Source: Pseudovibrio sp. Tun.PSC04-5.I4
GTDB taxonomy: Bacteria > Pseudomonadota > Alphaproteobacteria > Rhizobiales > Stappiaceae
DNA: 64,000 bases
Direction of reading: 5' to 3'
Assembly: GCF_900104145.1 (NCBI RefSeq)
Contig: NZ_FNLB01000006.1
Location: forward strand, 1,509,001 to 1,573,000
Numbering within the stretch: position 1 is the first letter of the stretch; each line of letters begins with the position of its first letter. The notes below the pieces were generated by a model, which saw only the letters and a list, made by a program, of their open reading frames with translations, had not been told where the DNA came from and ran no database searches. A program made the translations under genes and the position numbers. Below, piece after piece: positions 9,127 through 17,067 of this stretch.

Positions 9127-9564
9127 TCATGGTATCCGAATAACGCGGTCACCGGGCTTTATACCAAGCGCCATTGTCCGCCCCGCCAACACTTCCAAAA
9201 CATACTGAGCAGGAACACCTGAGGAGATAATCTCTTCAGAATATGGGACCGTATTTTTCGCAATGCTTTTGATGATGTTGTCAGAGCCAATGAAGATGAT
9301 ATCCAGCGCGCTCGGCGTGTTCTTCATCCAAAAATTCTGTGGTACAGAAAACGAGAATACAAACAACATCCCTTGATCAGGAGAGAGATCAGTCCGGCCC
9401 ATCAAACCTTGAGCGCGAGCTGCAGCGTTTTCAGCAACCTCGACCTGAAATTCATGTTTACCCGTTGCACTGCGAACCTCAATTGTTTCAGTTCTCAACT
9501 CCGCCGCGAAAGCAGAGCTCAAACAGAACATCGCCGCAATGACAGCCCATTTTAAAACAGCCAT
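9127..9564 (-). CDS. DUF192 family exported protein
   Basis: A 145-residue protein: signal peptide (residues 1-20, cut after AFA), then one DUF192 domain (about 25-142) with the family blocks RAQGLMGRTDLSPDQGMLFVF, FWMKNTPSALDIIFI and a final LGIKPGD. The biochemical role of DUF192 is not established. The ATG chosen is preceded by AGGAAA; an in-frame ATG eight codons upstream has no ribosome binding site, and longer forms run through the terminator of the next gene. In alphaproteobacteria this gene is commonly next to a double cold-shock gene, as it is here. Confidence 0.87.
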   Translation of the reverse strand: MAVLKWAVIAAMFCLSSAFAAELRTETIEVRSATGKHEFQVEVAENAAARAQGLMGRTDLSPDQGMLFVFSFSVPQNFWMKNTPSALDIIFIGSDNIIKSIAKNTVPYSEEIISSGVPAQYVLEVLAGRTMALGIKPGDRVIRIP

Positions 9565-9606
9565 AAATATTTCCTGCGTCTCGTTCATTATAGCTTTGAT
9601 ACAAAG

Positions 9607-9637
9607 AAAAACCCTTGGCAAGACACCAAGGGTTTTT
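9607..9637 (-). terminator. Intrinsic terminator after the cold-shock gene
   Basis: Twelve-base-pair perfect stem (AAAAACCCTTGG with its complement, seven-base loop) giving a U tract on the minus strand. It isolates the cold-shock gene from the DUF192 gene downstream. Confidence 0.92.
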
Positions 9638-9685
9638 GATAGGCAAATCTCGTAAATGTGATCTCGTAAGGCGCATAAACGCAAC

Positions 9686-10267
9686 TTAGTGAGAGGTCGG
9701 TATGTGTGTTCCACTGCCAACCGGACGAACTTCAGCAGCCATCTGCCCTTTAGGTCCATTTCCAAAACGAACCTGTACTTTTTGCCCAGGACGCAACTCT
9801 GTAATGCCAAACCTGCGCAATGTTTCCATATGAATGAAAATGTCTTCAGTCCCCTCACCACGCGTCAGGAAGCCAAATCCCTTCACACGGTTAAACCACT
9901 TAACTTCCGCATCAATAAAACCGCCATCAGGCGTAACTTGAACATGAGTACGCGAAGGAGGCAGTTGAGATGGATGAACCGCATAGCTTTCATCCATAGA
10001 AAGAATGCGCATCGCTTGCAATCCGCGTGGCCTGTTCAGGACCTCACAAACAACACGAGCCCCTTCATAGGCGGTCTGAAAACCATCTCGCCTCAAGCAT
10101 GTAACATGCAATAAGATATCAGGTAGATCGTCTTCTGGTTCTACGAAACCATAGCCTTTGCCAATATCGAACCACTTGATTGTTCCCGCCACCTGAAGAA
10201 CATCTAAGGCTGTATCGTCAACCAGGTCCTCGACAGAGCCTACCTGAGGCGCCGTTTTTACCACCAT
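9686..10267 (-). CDS. Double cold-shock-domain protein
   Basis: About 193 residues with two cold-shock domains. The first (from GTIKWFDIGKGYGFVEPEDD) has RNP1 as GKGYGFV and RNP2 as ILLHV. The second (from AEVKWFNRVKGFGFLTRGEG) has VKGFGFL and DIFIHM. Such proteins bind single-stranded nucleic acid and act as RNA chaperones. Most bacterial Csp proteins have one domain; the two-domain form is common in Hyphomicrobiales. The ATG at MVVKTAPQ is preferred; a TTG 40 codons upstream would also be open. The roughly 400-base upstream region may contain a long leader, but I cannot show cold regulation. Confidence 0.85.
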   Translation of the reverse strand: MVVKTAPQVGSVEDLVDDTALDVLQVAGTIKWFDIGKGYGFVEPEDDLPDILLHVTCLRRDGFQTAYEGARVVCEVLNRPRGLQAMRILSMDESYAVHPSQLPPSRTHVQVTPDGGFIDAEVKWFNRVKGFGFLTRGEGTEDIFIHMETLRRFGITELRPGQKVQVRFGNGPKGQMAAEVRPVGSGTHIPTSH

Positions 10268-10683
10268 GATGAATGCCCCGAAATTTGCCGCATCTGAAAT
10301 GTAACGCCCAGCAACAAACCGAACGCCACTTGATTCCACCAAAAGAATATCATCAGGAACCGGGCCAAGAAGGTGAAAAATTAACAAACAGCTAAATGAT
10401 CCCCCATTGATTTAATTAGTGTTGTCCTATCAACACCATTTACCTACAGTTTGGAGGGGGTATAGCTAACACTACTGAAATTTTTATCTAGCAGATCGCT
10501 GAGTTGCTTTCGAAACCTCCATACGGCGAGCGATACACATTAATACGCAACACTCCCTTCAATTCCCCATTCAAGAAATACTGGACACCCTTTCCCTTTA
10601 ATCCTTTTCACGCTAAATTCGCGCACTTACAACTTACACTGACTATAAAAATAAGGTCAGCCCCCTAACCGAGAAAGCTAGAA
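10268..10683. other. Intergenic region between cold-shock gene and gloA
   Basis: A divergent promoter region of about 415 bases. The only structure I note is an inverted repeat GTGTTG-N6-CAACAC at 10419-10436, within the likely leader or promoter of the cold-shock gene. No further gene is convincing. Confidence 0.5.
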
Positions 10684-11124
10684 ATGCGCTATTTGCACAC
10701 CATGGTCCGCGTTAAAGATCTGGACCAATCCATGCACTTTTACTGCACCATCTTTGGCATGAAAGAAGCTCGCCGGCATAAAAGCGAAGCAGGACGCTTT
10801 ACCCTTGTCTACCTCACGGCGTCAGAAGACCAAGAAGCTTTCCAGTCGACTCAGGCGCCTGCACTGGAGCTGACCTATAATTGGGACACTGAAGAGTATG
10901 ATGGCGGACGTAATTTTGGCCACCTCGCCTATGAAGTAGACAACATCTATGAGACCTGCGCCAAACTGCAGGCTGCGGGCATCATCATCAACCGCCCTCC
11001 ACGCGATGGGCGCATGGCTTTTGTTCTGTCTCCAGACGGTATTTCAATTGAACTACTCCAAAAGGATGGAAGTCTGAAACCAGCTGAACCGTGGCTTTCC
11101 ATGGAAAACACCGGCAGCTGGTAG
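10684..11124 (+). CDS. gloA: Lactoylglutathione lyase (glyoxalase I)
   Basis: GloA (146 residues) converts the hemithioacetal of methylglyoxal and glutathione to S-lactoylglutathione, the first step of methylglyoxal detoxification. Metal ligands match the family: His5 (YLHTMVRV), Glu62 (LELTYNW), His80 (FGHLAYEV) and Glu123 (SIELLQ). GGRNFGH is a signature. The protein is slightly longer than E. coli GloA. It stands alone, with a hairpin after it. Confidence 0.94.
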   Translation: MRYLHTMVRVKDLDQSMHFYCTIFGMKEARRHKSEAGRFTLVYLTASEDQEAFQSTQAPALELTYNWDTEEYDGGRNFGHLAYEVDNIYETCAKLQAAGIIINRPPRDGRMAFVLSPDGISIELLQKDGSLKPAEPWLSMENTGSW

Positions 11125-11142
11125 GCAACTATCCAAAATTTT

Positions 11143-11167
11143 GCGCCTCAGAATCCGACTGAGGCGC
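11143..11167 (+). terminator. Hairpin after gloA
   Basis: Perfect nine-base-pair stem GCGCCTCAG/CTGAGGCGC with a seven-base loop, 18 bases past the stop. The following TGATATC is not a T tract, so termination is only inferred. Confidence 0.5.
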
Positions 11168-11246
11168 TGATATCACACAAGAAAACAGAGAATAACTCCA
11201 TTTTCTTCATATTTGTGGATTGTTTGAATTATTAAAATTTAGGCGC

Positions 11247-11275
11247 TTGCCAAGTCTCCCTCAAATTCTTATAAG
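11247..11275 (+). promoter_or_regulatory. Sigma-70-type promoter of tRNA-Glu
   Basis: TTGCCA at 11247-11252 and TATAAG at 11270-11275 with a 17-base spacer. Transcription would start about 40 bases before the tRNA. The close match and position make this the best promoter call in the window, though it is by eye. Confidence 0.7.
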
Positions 11276-11322
11276 CCTCCTCACACAGCCAGCGCACAAC
11301 ACGAGGCGCTGCTGATGAGTGT

Positions 11323-11397
11323 GCGCCCATCGTCTAGCGGTTAGGACGCCGCCCTTTCACGGCGGAAACAGGGGTTCGATTCCCCTTGGGCGTACCA
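11323..11397 (+). tRNA. tRNA-Glu (anticodon UUC)
   Basis: Cloverleaf of 75 bases with CCA encoded. The anticodon stem CCGCC/GGCGG closes the loop CTTTCAC, giving anticodon TTC. The T arm GGGG-TTCGATT-CCCC and D arm with TAGCGGTTAGGA are standard. The acceptor arms GCGCCCA and TGGGCGT pair with a terminal G-U. It reads GAA and GAG codons and also supplies glutamate for haem synthesis through glutamyl-tRNA. It is a single gene with no neighbouring tRNA. Confidence 0.97.
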
Positions 11398-11641
11398 TTT
11401 ACTTTCCCAAAATTCTATATGCTTAGCTCCATTGGTACCAATTCGTATATCTTATGGTCAATGCACACATGTTTTCTGGATTACAGAAAGCCAAAAACAT
11501 GGACATGAAGCATTCATTGCAAAAATTCTGCATTACCGAACCTCTCCCGCGTTGACAAGCATCTAGTGAAACAGTTCAAAATTCCTATTGGCTGTCCACT
11601 CCCACAACGCTCAGCCTTCAACGCACCATGCAAAAATGAAA
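11398..11641. other. Intergenic region after tRNA-Glu
   Basis: About 240 bases between the tRNA and the ssb terminator. I see no gene, no direct repeat of the tRNA 3' end and no integrase, so there is no sign of an integrated element at this tRNA. Confidence 0.5.
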
Positions 11642-11680
11642 AATGCTCAGAAACAGCTGCATCGCACTATTTCTGAGCAT
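11630..11680 (-). terminator. Intrinsic terminator after ssb
   Basis: Eleven-base-pair perfect stem (11643-11653 with 11670-11680). On the minus strand it is followed by TTTTCATTTTTG. Confidence 0.85.
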
Positions 11681-11709
11681 CGAATTTTAATTGCTATACA
11701 GAGCAGGCC

Positions 11710-12288
11710 TTAGAATGGAATCTCGTCATCCATTCCACCCCCAAAGCCGCCGCCAGATGGGGCAGATCCACCGCCGCCACCGCCAAAGCCACCACCCTGA
11801 TTACTGGCGCCACCGCCAGTGGAACCTCCACCAGAAGAACCTCCACCAGAGTATCCACCACCCTGATCGCCGCCGCTACCACCACCAAAGCCGCCAGATT
11901 GACCACCAGCTTGACCGCTTTGACCGCCGCCTTCGCCGCGACCATCAAGCATTGTCAACGTAGAGTTGAAGCCTTGCAAAACAATCTCGGTTGAATATCG
12001 CTCCTGACCACCTTGGTCCTGCCATTTACGGGTCTGGATCTGACCTTCAATGTAAACTTTGGAGCCTTTGCGCAGGTATTGCTCAGCAACCTTTGCAAGT
12101 CCTTCGTTGAATACAACAACGCGGTGCCATTCAGTGCGCTCACGGCGCTCGCCGCTGTTACGATCGCGCCAGCTCTCAGAAGTCGCGATGCGCAGGTTTA
12201 CGATCGCCTTGCCGTCCTGCGTGCGCCGAACTTCCGGATCTGCGCCCAGATTTCCAACCAAAATGACTTTATTGACGCTACCGGCCAT
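11710..12288 (-). CDS. ssb: Single-stranded DNA-binding protein
   Basis: SSB (192 residues) coats single-stranded DNA in replication, repair and recombination. The N-terminal OB fold starts MAGSVNKVILVGNLGADPEVR and includes the WHRVVVFNE and YIEGQIQTRKWQD strands. A flexible Gly/Ser/Gln-rich linker (about 115-185) leads to the acidic protein-docking tail DDEIPF. TAGGAGTAA precedes the ATG. It diverges from uvrA, as in many proteobacteria, and two LexA boxes lie between them. An inverted repeat at 12310-12332 lies in its leader. Confidence 0.97.
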   Translation of the reverse strand: MAGSVNKVILVGNLGADPEVRRTQDGKAIVNLRIATSESWRDRNSGERRERTEWHRVVVFNEGLAKVAEQYLRKGSKVYIEGQIQTRKWQDQGGQERYSTEIVLQGFNSTLTMLDGRGEGGGQSGQAGGQSGGFGGGSGGDQGGGYSGGGSSGGGSTGGGASNQGGGFGGGGGGSAPSGGGFGGGMDDEIPF

Positions 12289-12309
12289 TGAATTACTCCT
12301 AGATCAAAG

Positions 12310-12332
12310 CCTGCTCAGCTATTTTGAGCAGG
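12310..12332 (-). promoter_or_regulatory. Inverted repeat in the ssb leader
   Basis: CCTGCTCA and TGAGCAGG arms with a seven-base loop, about 20 bases before the ssb ATG and just upstream of its Shine-Dalgarno sequence. It could be an RNA hairpin or a protein site; function unknown. Confidence 0.4.
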
Positions 12333-12462
12333 TCGAGTTGGCAAGTAACCTATGCTCCGAGCCCCACAAATCAAACAGGCTTTCGCTTAGCAGTGACATT
12401 TGTCCACATTTCCCAGCAGATCTGCGAATATATGAGGCACCAGAAGGTTCCGCTCAAAACTC

Positions 12463-12477
12463 GTTCTATTTTTGTTC
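12463..12477 (+). promoter_or_regulatory. LexA (SOS) box, distal
   Basis: GTTCTATTTTTGTTC fits the alphaproteobacterial LexA consensus GTTC-N7-GTTC exactly. It is about 175 bases from the ssb start and 216 bases before the uvrA start, so it could serve either gene. It is AT-rich inside, as is common for these sites. Confidence 0.7.
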
Positions 12478-12574
12478 CCATACATTCGCATCTACTCCCA
12501 CCAAGTTCAACACTGAAATTTCTGCAAAGACAATTTTCTGAGAGCATATTCAAAAAGGCTTGCTCCTTAAAATC

Positions 12575-12589
12575 GTTCCGTTTATGTTC
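12575..12589 (+). promoter_or_regulatory. LexA (SOS) box of uvrA
   Basis: GTTCCGTTTATGTTC, an exact GTTC-N7-GTTC LexA site, about 100 bases before the preferred uvrA start. Repression of uvrA by LexA through this motif is established in other alphaproteobacteria; here it is inferred from sequence. Confidence 0.82.
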
Positions 12590-12692
12590 CACCTAATTTA
12601 TTGCGCATACCTCCTGTATTTTTGAGGATCGCGCCTTGACCTGTTTTGCTCTTTAGATGGCGAAATCAGCATTCGTGACAAAGGACAGCTCC

Positions 12693-15626
12693 ATGGCGAA
12701 GTCGCCAACCCGTAATAACCAGAATAATCATGCGCGCGTTGATCACCTCAAACAGATTACCGTACGCGGCGCTCGCGAACATAACCTAAAGAATGTCGAT
12801 CTGGATCTTCCACGCGATAGTCTGATTGTTATGACTGGCCTGTCCGGTTCGGGTAAGTCCTCCTTGGCCTTTGATACGATTTATGCCGAAGGGCAGCGCC
12901 GCTATGTTGAAAGCTTAAGCGCTTATGCCCGCCAGTTTTTGGAGATGATGCAAAAGCCGGACGTAGACCAAATCGACGGCCTATCTCCTGCAATCTCCAT
13001 CGAGCAGAAAACCACTTCAAGAAACCCGCGCTCAACAGTCGGCACAGTCACCGAAATCTATGACTACATGCGCCTGCTCTTCGCCCGCGTCGGCATTCCG
13101 TATTCCCCTGCAACTGGATTACCCATTGAAAGCCAGACCGTCAGCCAGATGGTTGACCGCATTTTGACATTGGAAGAAGGCACGCGTCTTTTCCTCCTCG
13201 CGCCTATCGTTCGGGGCCGCAAAGGCGAGTACCGCAAAGAACTCGCAGAGCTGATGAAAAAAGGCTTCCAGCGCATCAAAATTGATGGTGAATACTACGA
13301 AATCGCCGAGGCCCCGGCGCTGGATAAGAAATTCAAACACGATATTGACGTCGTGGTTGACCGCCTTGTCGTGCGTGAAGATATGGCAGGACGATTGGCA
13401 GATTCCCTGGAAACAGCGCTGGAATTAGCCGAAGGACTCGCCACCGCAGAATTTGCGGATGAAAAAGATGAAAAAGGCAAACCAAAGCAGATGATCTTCT
13501 CGCAGAAGTTTGCCTGCCCGGTATCTGGTTTCACAATTCCAGAAATTGAGCCACGCCTATTCTCGTTCAACAATCCGTTCGGCGCTTGCCCAACGTGTGA
13601 TGGCCTCGGAACGAAGCTCGCGTTTGAAGCCGAACTCGTTGTTCCAGATCAGACCCTATCACTTCGCGGTGGAGCAGTACTTCCGTGGGCAAAAACCGGA
13701 GCAACCTCTCCGTATTACGCTCAAACACTAGAAGCGCTAACGAAGCACTACAAGCAGTCCATGACGAAGGCTTGGCGTGACCTGCCTGACGACTTCCAAA
13801 ACGCTGTTCTTTATGGAACCGGCGATACAAAAATCCAGTTTGTATATGACGACGGCACTCGCTCTTACAAAACAGACAAGTCGTTTGAGGGCGTCATTGG
13901 CAACATTGAGCGCCGCTGGAGAGAAACAGATTCTCAGATGGTGCGCGATGAACTCTCCCGCTACCAATCCGACCATGCATGCGACGCCTGTAAGGGGTAC
14001 CGCTTGAAGCCAGAAGCACTCTCAGTCAAAATTGCTGACCGTCACATTGGCCAGATCACCGCCCTTTCAATCAAAACAGCCCATGAATGGTTCTCCAGCA
14101 TTGAGGACAAGCTAAGCGATAAACAGACCCAAATCGCTTATCGTATCCTAAAGGAAATTCGAGAGCGCCTGAAATTCCTGAATGATGTCGGCTTAGAGTA
14201 CTTGTCAATGGATCGCGCCTCCGGCACGTTGTCCGGTGGTGAAAGCCAGCGTATTCGCCTTGCATCTCAAATCGGTTCCGGTTTAACCGGCGTTCTTTAC
14301 GTTTTGGATGAGCCATCCATTGGCCTTCACCAACGTGATAATGCCCGGCTTCTGGAAACACTCAAGCACCTGCGCGATCTGGGGAACACCGTTATCGTAG
14401 TCGAGCATGATGAGGATGCAGTCCTCACAGCTGATTATGTGGTGGATGTGGGTCCAGGTGCGGGTATCCATGGTGGTCAGGTCGTGGCGAAAGGCTCACC
14501 AGAAGAAATCATGGCCAATCCTGCTTCCCTTACCGGTCAGTACCTTTCCGGCAAAATGAGCATTCCTCAGCCCAAAGAGCCACGCAAGATCGACAAAAAC
14601 CGACAGATCAAGGTTTTCGGCGCCCGCGGCAACAACCTGAAGGATGTGAACGCCAGCATCCCACTTGGCACATTCACGTGTGTGACCGGTGTATCTGGAG
14701 GCGGCAAATCAACCTTCTTGATCGACACCGTCTATAAAGCCACGGCCCGACGGCTAAACGGTGCCCGCGACAACCCTGCTCCGCACGATCGTATTGAAGG
14801 TCTGGAGCGCCTCGACAAAGTCATCGATATCGACCAATCCCCGATTGGCCGCACGCCGCGCTCAAACCCTGCAACCTACACCGGCGCCTTCACGCCCATT
14901 CGGGAATGGTTTGCTGGCATGCCGGAAGCAAAAACTCGCGGCTACGCACCAGGTCGCTTCTCGTTCAACGTCAAGGGCGGCCGTTGTGAAGCTTGTCAAG
15001 GCGATGGCGTCATCAAGATTGAAATGCACTTCCTACCGGATGTCTACGTGACATGTGATGTTTGTAACGGTAAGCGCTACAACCGCGAAACACTTGAAGT
15101 CCAGTTCAAGGGCAAATCAATTGCAGGTGTACTGGATATGACTGTTGAAGAAGCTGCCTCCTTCTTCTCAGCTGTTCCCTCCATTCGCGACAAAATGGAA
15201 ACCCTCGCCCGGGTTGGCCTCGGCTACATCAAGGTTGGTCAGCAGGCCACCACCCTTTCTGGAGGTGAGGCACAGCGTGTAAAGCTGGCCAAAGAGCTGT
15301 CAAAGCGCTCAACAGGCCGTACTCTTTATATTCTGGATGAGCCAACAACAGGTCTCCACTTCCATGATGTCGCCAAACTACTGGAAGTTCTTCATGAGCT
15401 GGTGGACCAAGGCAACACGGTTCTTGTGATTGAGCACAACCTTGAAGTCATAAAAACAGCAGATTGGATTCTGGATCTGGGGCCGGAAGGCGGCGATGGC
15501 GGCGGAATGATTGTCGCGACCGGTCGCCCTCAAGATGTAGCGGAAGTACCGGAAAGCTATACCGGGCACTTTCTTAAAGAGCTGTTTGACCGGCGTGGAT
15601 CAGGCAAACTCGACGCAGCTGAATAA
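12693..15626 (+). CDS. uvrA: Excinuclease ABC subunit A
   Basis: UvrA (977 residues) recognises DNA damage and loads UvrB in nucleotide excision repair. It has two ABC ATPase modules: the first Walker A is GLSGSGKS (residues 49-56) and the second is GVSGGGKS. The signature LSGGE occurs in both halves. Zinc modules CPVSG...CPTCDG and CEACQGDG...CDVCNGKRYN are intact. The ATG at MAKSPTRNN follows AAGGACAG; an ATG 12 codons upstream lacks a ribosome binding site. LexA boxes upstream predict SOS control, and a terminator follows. Confidence 0.97.
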   Translation: MAKSPTRNNQNNHARVDHLKQITVRGAREHNLKNVDLDLPRDSLIVMTGLSGSGKSSLAFDTIYAEGQRRYVESLSAYARQFLEMMQKPDVDQIDGLSPAISIEQKTTSRNPRSTVGTVTEIYDYMRLLFARVGIPYSPATGLPIESQTVSQMVDRILTLEEGTRLFLLAPIVRGRKGEYRKELAELMKKGFQRIKIDGEYYEIAEAPALDKKFKHDIDVVVDRLVVREDMAGRLADSLETALELAEGLATAEFADEKDEKGKPKQMIFSQKFACPVSGFTIPEIEPRLFSFNNPFGACPTCDGLGTKLAFEAELVVPDQTLSLRGGAVLPWAKTGATSPYYAQTLEALTKHYKQSMTKAWRDLPDDFQNAVLYGTGDTKIQFVYDDGTRSYKTDKSFEGVIGNIERRWRETDSQMVRDELSRYQSDHACDACKGYRLKPEALSVKIADRHIGQITALSIKTAHEWFSSIEDKLSDKQTQIAYRILKEIRERLKFLNDVGLEYLSMDRASGTLSGGESQRIRLASQIGSGLTGVLYVLDEPSIGLHQRDNARLLETLKHLRDLGNTVIVVEHDEDAVLTADYVVDVGPGAGIHGGQVVAKGSPEEIMANPASLTGQYLSGKMSIPQPKEPRKIDKNRQIKVFGARGNNLKDVNASIPLGTFTCVTGVSGGGKSTFLIDTVYKATARRLNGARDNPAPHDRIEGLERLDKVIDIDQSPIGRTPRSNPATYTGAFTPIREWFAGMPEAKTRGYAPGRFSFNVKGGRCEACQGDGVIKIEMHFLPDVYVTCDVCNGKRYNRETLEVQFKGKSIAGVLDMTVEEAASFFSAVPSIRDKMETLARVGLGYIKVGQQATTLSGGEAQRVKLAKELSKRSTGRTLYILDEPTTGLHFHDVAKLLEVLHELVDQGNTVLVIEHNLEVIKTADWILDLGPEGGDGGGMIVATGRPQDVAEVPESYTGHFLKELFDRRGSGKLDAAE

Positions 15627-15634
15627 CAACATCC

Positions 15635-15668
15635 GGAGTGGCTGCGATTTCCTTAGCCACTCCTTTTT
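15635..15668 (+). terminator. Intrinsic terminator after uvrA
   Basis: Perfect nine-base-pair stem GGAGTGGCT/AGCCACTCC followed by five T, nine bases past the stop. It separates uvrA from the hairpin array downstream. Confidence 0.92.
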
Positions 15669-15986
15669 CTATATAATTCTCTTTTGCGCACAAATCCCAG
15701 CGCCAAAACACAGCACGCCTTTCGCAGTGCCATATTCGATTCATTGAAAATTGATTAAGTCCAGCCCATTAAATGCATAATAATTAGGCATTCTGCTTTT
15801 TAGGTATGCAGTTTTGTGCTTTAAATCACATTTTTATTGCATTGCACTATAGTATATACGGCAAATTCTGTCCCTATTAGCGAAAATGAGATACTTCACA
15901 TCGAACTTGCTATGCATATTACGCATAGCGGACATGCGAAATGATGTGATGCACAATTAGAAACTCTTTTGTATAAACCACCTCAA
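15669..15986. other. AT-rich region upstream of the hairpin array
   Basis: About 320 bases without a convincing gene. It contains an inverted repeat GCTATGC-N7-GCATAGC near 15909-15929 and a TATAAA at 15972-15977 that would place a transcription start close to the first hairpin at 15987, but no good -35 box. A 24-codon frame (15886-15960) has no ribosome binding site. Confidence 0.45.
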
Positions 15987-16140
15987 GGCCGCTGAGGAAC
16001 TCCTCCCAATCTTTTCAGTGGCCCAACATACAATCCTCAGGTGGCACCTCCTCCCAAGCCACTTGATGGGTCCGAAACAGAGATTTCCTCCCAGTTCTCT
16101 GTTTACTAGCTTCGCCCGTCGTTCCTCCCATCGACGGGCG
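15987..16140 (+). ncRNA. Tandem cuckoo-type small RNA array (four CCTCCC-loop hairpins)
   Basis: Four consecutive hairpins, each with a nine-base-pair stem and the pyrimidine motif in the loop: 15987-16023, 16037-16066, 16075-16104 and 16113-16140. The second loop holds CCTCCTCCC exactly; the others hold TCCTCCC. The stems differ in sequence, so the loops are conserved while the arms are kept paired (G-U pairs in the first two). This fits the alphaproteobacterial cuckoo/CcsR RNA family, whose loops are anti-Shine-Dalgarno; the rhizobial alpha-r14 RNAs carry a similar motif. In Rhodobacter such RNAs are stress-induced and follow a DUF1127 gene; no DUF1127 gene is evident here. The strand is inferred from the motif and the G-U pairs. 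Confidence 0.8.
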
Positions 16141-16189
16141 TTAGCTGTTTTAAGGCCTCTTTTTCCAAATCAGCCCAACCACAGTACAA

Positions 16190-16229
16190 AATAAAAGCGC
16201 GTCACATCTGCAACGCGCTTCTTCATTTT
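16190..16229. terminator. Bidirectional terminator between RNA array and lipoprotein gene
   Basis: Perfect stem AAGCGCGT/ACGCGCTT (16195-16202, 16213-16220). It is followed by CTTCATTTTTT on the plus strand and TTTTATTTTG on the minus strand, so it can end both the RNA array and the lipoprotein transcript. Confidence 0.75.
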
Positions 16230-16246
16230 TTGGCCCCCTAGCAAAT

Positions 16247-16912
16247 TTATTGGATGTGTGGCTTCACCAAGTCTGCGCTCGTCATATGCATCCACTTGGA
16301 CAGATGCAAAATATCCGGCGCCTTGCCATTGCTTAACCGCCAGCTATCAACAACCCACGGAACCTGTGTCGTTTCATCGACAACAACCGCGGAGGCATGT
16401 GGGTACTTACCATCAAGGAAATACCCCCGGGAGGCAGGCCGCGTTACACGGTGGTACTTCAACCACCCTTGCGCGCTTGCATAGGTGAGCAGGCTGGTCG
16501 TATTGGTGGCCTCGTCAATACAGTCCATTTGACCTCTGACATTACCATTACCCATATCAAGTCCGCCAATATCGTCGGAGGACCCAACCACAGGACCAAC
16601 GCGTATCTCCTGCCACTGCACCGCTTGGGAAATCGCTTTACGTTCAGCCTCCGGGCTTTTAGCTCCGCGCTTCAGGAGTGTGCGCAATTCGCGTTTGTCT
16701 TGCGCGTTGAAGGAAACTGCCGTGCGATATTCACATCCAAATCCATGGCAGATATAGAGCGTATCAACTTTGTTTTCGAGAGCACCCATTTGGGCGTACC
16801 ATGAGCTCGGCGGCCCGTTAATTTGGCTCATACAGGCAGAAAGCCCGAGAGCAGACACGACAACGATTAAACCTTGAGAAATCTTCTTCAATTTCTTTTT
16901 TGAAATATGCAT
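16247..16912 (-). CDS. Putative lipoprotein with a Cys-His-Asp arrangement
   Basis: A 221-residue protein I do not recognise. It starts with a basic region and a hydrophobic stretch ending in the lipobox LSAC (Cys27), so it should be a lipoprotein. Three motifs stand out: DCIDEATN (Cys131), YPHASAVV (His172) and WVVDSW (Asp189). This Cys-His-Asp order and spacing recalls transglutaminase-like cysteine peptidases, but that is an inference from pattern only. The start is uncertain: ATG codons ten and thirty-one codons upstream are also open and none has a clear Shine-Dalgarno sequence. It diverges from trmFO. Confidence 0.7.
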   Translation of the reverse strand: MHISKKKLKKISQGLIVVVSALGLSACMSQINGPPSSWYAQMGALENKVDTLYICHGFGCEYRTAVSFNAQDKRELRTLLKRGAKSPEAERKAISQAVQWQEIRVGPVVGSSDDIGGLDMGNGNVRGQMDCIDEATNTTSLLTYASAQGWLKYHRVTRPASRGYFLDGKYPHASAVVVDETTQVPWVVDSWRLSNGKAPDILHLSKWMHMTSADLVKPHIQ

Positions 16913-17067
16913 ATGTTTATGTGAATCACTTTGAACGACCATGGGAAATTGATGACCTAAATGATTGAATTGAGCAAGTTCTGAGGCTAAGCAATTTGCA
17001 AGCAATAAACACTTAGGCTTCTACAAGCGCAATGGCGCAACAGCAGCCCAGTCTGATTGGATGAGAA

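Noticed and set aside
9127..9861. Longer form of the DUF192 gene (244 codons)
   Set aside because: The extension reads through the terminator of the neighbouring cold-shock gene and would bury the signal peptide internally.
11323..11709. Integrated element at tRNA-Glu
   Set aside because: No integrase, no repeat of the tRNA 3' end, and ordinary core genes on both sides.
15886..15960. 24-codon frame before the hairpin array as a DUF1127 gene
   Set aside because: Too short, no Shine-Dalgarno sequence, and only a vague resemblance to the DUF1127 core; noted in findings but not called.
15981..16140. CRISPR-like array after uvrA
   Set aside because: The repeated unit is only the short CCTCCC loop; the flanking sequences are self-complementary stems rather than spacers, and no cas gene is present.
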